Shown here: positions 61,258-64,000 of the stretch, piece after piece
How positions within the stretch are numbered: position 1 is the stretch's first letter
Layout of the letters: each line of letters starts with the position of its first letter
Assembly (NCBI GenBank): GCA_002747825.1
Contig: PDQQ01000014.1
Location: forward strand, 1-64,000
From: Deltaproteobacteria bacterium
Lineage (GTDB): Bacteria > Desulfobacterota > Desulfobulbia > Desulfobulbales > Desulfocapsaceae
Length of the DNA: 64,000 bases
Direction: 5' to 3'
Translations under genes and position numbers: made by a program
The notes under the pieces: model-generated
The model's database searches: none
Seen by the model: only the letters and a program-made list of their open reading frames with translations
Told to the model about the DNA's origin: nothing

Positions 61258-62079
61258 ATGCAATACAGCGGCCTTGTAGAGCCTTCCGATCTCTTCTCCG
61301 ACCATCATGTGCACACCTTTCTCTGCGGGCATGCCCAGGGCTCGATGGAAGAGTATGTCCTGGAGGCGGTAAAAAAAGGTCTGCGGGTTATCACTTTTTT
61401 GGAACATATGGAAGAAGGGATCGTCAGCCGCTGGCCGTCATGGCTCAGTGAAGAAGATTTCGACTACTATTTTAGCGAAGGCAGACGCCTGCAGCAAAAA
61501 TATGCGGACAAAATCAGGATCAGATTGGGGGTTGAATGTGGTTATAACAGCGACAGCAGGGACAGACTGCGGCAAAGGCTTGCTGCCCGCGAGTGGGATG
61601 AGATAGGGATCTCCTGCCATTTTCTTTTGCTGCCCGGCGAGCGAGAACACATCAACCTGCTCAGTAAAAGGGAGGAAAACCTGCGCAGATTTGCCGGACT
61701 GGATTGTTCAGAGCTTTTCAGAAGGTATATTGCCAACCTCAGCGAAGCCGTTACTTGCCTGAACGGAACCGTCCTCTGCCATCTTGACGCAGCCCTGAGA
61801 TGGGTTCCCGGGCACCGGCTCAACGACCGGCACTACCAGGAAATTGACGACCTGCTCGCCCTGATCTCTGCCCGAGGAATGGCTCTTGAGATCAACACCT
61901 CAGGGATCGCAATCCGCGGCGAACCATTCCCGAACCGACAGATTCTCGGGCTTGCAAAAAAGCACGACCTGCGTTTCGTTCTCAGCTCAGACGCCCATAA
62001 ACCTGAAGATGTTGGCAACCACTTTTCCAGATTTCAGCCAAAAACAGCTTCGCCTAAGACAAAGCGCTGCTCAGGGTAG
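61258..62079 (+). CDS. PHP-domain histidinol-phosphatase-like protein
   Basis: SDHHVHTFLCGHAQGSMEEYVLEAVKKGLRVITFLEHME; GVECGYNSDSRD; SSDAHKPEDVG. Confidence 0.9.
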   Translation: MQYSGLVEPSDLFSDHHVHTFLCGHAQGSMEEYVLEAVKKGLRVITFLEHMEEGIVSRWPSWLSEEDFDYYFSEGRRLQQKYADKIRIRLGVECGYNSDSRDRLRQRLAAREWDEIGISCHFLLLPGEREHINLLSKREENLRRFAGLDCSELFRRYIANLSEAVTCLNGTVLCHLDAALRWVPGHRLNDRHYQEIDDLLALISARGMALEINTSGIAIRGEPFPNRQILGLAKKHDLRFVLSSDAHKPEDVGNHFSRFQPKTASPKTKRCSG

Positions 62080-63792
62080 CCAATCCTCACCCATACGACG
62101 GATGATGTTGAAACCGCCCGGTACAACCAGGCTGTTTTTTAAACCCACGGCATCCAGCATGGTCTGAACCTCAAAAGACCGTGAACCAGCATTACAGAAG
62201 ATAATCAACTCCTTGTCCTGTGGAAGCTCGCTCCACCGAGAACGGACCTGTTCGTAGGGCAATGATAGCCAACGATCGGTACCAAATTTTTCAACAAACG
62301 GCTCTGCCTCCTTGGCGTAACGTACATCGACAACCACCCGGTCCTCGTAGCGCTGAGGAGCTGACATATATTCATTAAATTCGTGAATATCTATCTGTCG
62401 CATTATCTTCGCACAGAGATTATCGGCAATATAGGCAGCCGCGTTTATCGGATCGATCGCCGGAGAAAACGGTGGAGAATAGGCCATTTCGATACGACCA
62501 ACGTCATCGATGGTTGCTCCGGCAGCAATGGCTACAGCGGCGGCATCTAATCGAACGGAGAGTCCATCGTTAACAGGCCCAGATCCCTGCAGGCCAAGCA
62601 CCCTTCTGCTCTTCTTATCAAAGACCAATTCCAGGGCAATAACGGTCTGGCCTGGATAAAAATGCGCCCTATCTGACGGCGTTGACAAGGAATAACCGGC
62701 ATCAAACCCCTCCCGCAGGGCTGCGGCGTAACTGAGCCCCACTGAGCCAACAGCCACGTCAAAGGCCTTGACGATAAAACTGGCGACCCCGCCTCTGAAA
62801 ACACTGGGCAAACCGCACATATTGTCAGCGGCAACCCGTCCTTCCCTGTTTGCCATACTGCCAAATGGGGCCATAAACTTCCTGCCTGAGACCAGATGGG
62901 TGATCTCGACACAATCACCGGCCGCATAAATATCTGGATCGGATGTCTGCAACCTCTCATTCACGGTAATTGCCCCGCGATCTGAGACCTGAAGACCAGC
63001 AGCAACGGCAAGCTCACTTCTCGGTTGAATTCCTACTGCCATGATAACGATATCAGCGTCATGGGTCTGGATTGCGGTGCGCACTCCAACCGCCAGGCCA
63101 TTTTCGACAACTATCTCCTGCGCTCCTTGACCGAGAAAGACATCTACCCCGCCGTCACGCAGGCCCTTTGCCATTATCTTGGCAATCGGTTTATCGACAA
63201 TTCCGGGCAGAAGCTGGTCCCGAAATTCGACAATTGCTGTCGGGATACCCCATAGATCGGCAAATGCTTCTGCCATCTCAATGCCAATGGCCCCGCCGCC
63301 GATGACCACGGCCTTGCCCACCTTGCCCCTGGCAATCAGATCCTTGATCTCTATTGCCCTGTGCAGATTGTTGACAGAAAAGACATTGGCTGCATCGGCT
63401 CCGGGAATCGGCAGACGCACAGGGCTGCTGCCTGTTGCCAGCATAAGGCTATCGTATGCAAGAGTCTTTTTCTCATTTGTTGCAAGATCTTCGACCATGA
63501 CTGTCTTGTTTTTCCGATCAATGGATACAGCCCTCGTCCTGGTCAAGACTGTAACGCCCTTGGCCTTTTCAAAAAATGAGGCATCACGGACCATATGAAA
63601 ACTGGTTGACCTCAACTCCTTTTCATCGGCGACATCACCCGCAACAAAATAGGGTATCCCGCAGCCGCCATAGGAGATAAGGCTGTCTTCATCGATAAGT
63701 GTAACCTCGGCCTCCGGCATAATTCGCCTCACCCGGCAGGCCGCTTTCGGCCCTGCCGCCACAGCCCCTACTATAACAATTTTCTTGCCCAT
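62071..63792 (-). CDS. CoA-disulfide reductase-like FAD oxidoreductase fused to C-terminal rhodanese
   Basis: KIVIVGAVAAGPKAACRVRRIMPEAEVTLID, SYGGCGIPYFVAGDV redox Cys; GGGAIGIEMAEAF; YAAGDCVEI; rhodanese VVVDVRYAKEAEPF..IIFCNAGSRSFEVQTML. Confidence 0.93.
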   Translation of the reverse strand: MGKKIVIVGAVAAGPKAACRVRRIMPEAEVTLIDEDSLISYGGCGIPYFVAGDVADEKELRSTSFHMVRDASFFEKAKGVTVLTRTRAVSIDRKNKTVMVEDLATNEKKTLAYDSLMLATGSSPVRLPIPGADAANVFSVNNLHRAIEIKDLIARGKVGKAVVIGGGAIGIEMAEAFADLWGIPTAIVEFRDQLLPGIVDKPIAKIMAKGLRDGGVDVFLGQGAQEIVVENGLAVGVRTAIQTHDADIVIMAVGIQPRSELAVAAGLQVSDRGAITVNERLQTSDPDIYAAGDCVEITHLVSGRKFMAPFGSMANREGRVAADNMCGLPSVFRGGVASFIVKAFDVAVGSVGLSYAAALREGFDAGYSLSTPSDRAHFYPGQTVIALELVFDKKSRRVLGLQGSGPVNDGLSVRLDAAAVAIAAGATIDDVGRIEMAYSPPFSPAIDPINAAAYIADNLCAKIMRQIDIHEFNEYMSAPQRYEDRVVVDVRYAKEAEPFVEKFGTDRWLSLPYEQVRSRWSELPQDKELIIFCNAGSRSFEVQTMLDAVGLKNSLVVPGGFNIIRRMGEDWLP

Positions 63793-63857
63793 AGGTCCCC
63801 CACAGAGAGTAATAGAATACTGATCCGGCAACAGCAAACCCAAAAGAAAAACCGATC

Positions 63858-64000
63858 TCAGGGGCAGGCCGGAAATACAATGGTAAATGCAGCGCCTTCT
63901 CCAATAACACTTTCCACCGAAAGTTCAGCGCCGTGGAGCTCAACAATATTTTTGGTGATGGCAAGGCCAAGACCGGTTCCTCGGTTTTTCTGCGTAAAAA
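63858..64000 (-). CDS. sensor histidine kinase, C-terminal end (truncated by window edge)
   Basis: Minus strand encodes ...[41 protein letters not shown], a HATPase_c G2-box; not in the ORF track because its start is outside the window. Confidence 0.85.
   Translation of the reverse strand, partial: FTQKNRGTGLGLAITKNIVELHGAELSVESVIGEGAAFTIVFPACP

Overview
64 kb chromosomal window with dense, ordinary bacterial coding. Gene content (anaerobic FeS/multiheme/NrfD redox genes, P19/FTR1 iron uptake, spd/mitochondrial-type EF-G, eukaryotic-type HisA) suggests a Desulfobulbales-like deltaproteobacterium; this is inference only. Main blocks: pentose-phosphate operon (zwf-pgl-gnd); DUF937/YidB and DUF945/YdgA-like proteins; pdxH; FKBP PPIase; BaiN/HI0933-like flavoprotein; a 12-gene FTR1/P19/DUF2318/ABC/thioredoxin-like iron-uptake locus extended by a NosL-like protein and a second MacB/FtsX-type ABC module; a TPP-riboswitch thiamine operon (thiM-thiE-thiD plus thiXYZ-type ABC transporter); eukaryotic-type hisA; RecA/KaiC-like ATPase; EF-G; XRE-cupin regulator followed by leuCD; two tandem HD-GYP proteins; ugpC/ugpBAE; GGDEF protein; tRNA-Phe; zinc-ribbon acidic protein; nadC; valS; TAT FeS protein/triheme c7/NrfD operon; DUF3060-like repeat protein; a glycan cluster (UXS, GlpD-like, GalE, GT4, epimerase, acyltransferase); YkgJ-type protein; PHP phosphatase; CoA-disulfide reductase-rhodanese fusion; and a histidine kinase truncated at the window edge. 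I saw no transposase, phage, CRISPR or rRNA. The best candidates for follow-up are the extended iron locus, the two eukaryote-like genes, the catalytic-subunit-less FeS/c7/NrfD operon, and several perfect intergenic palindromes.
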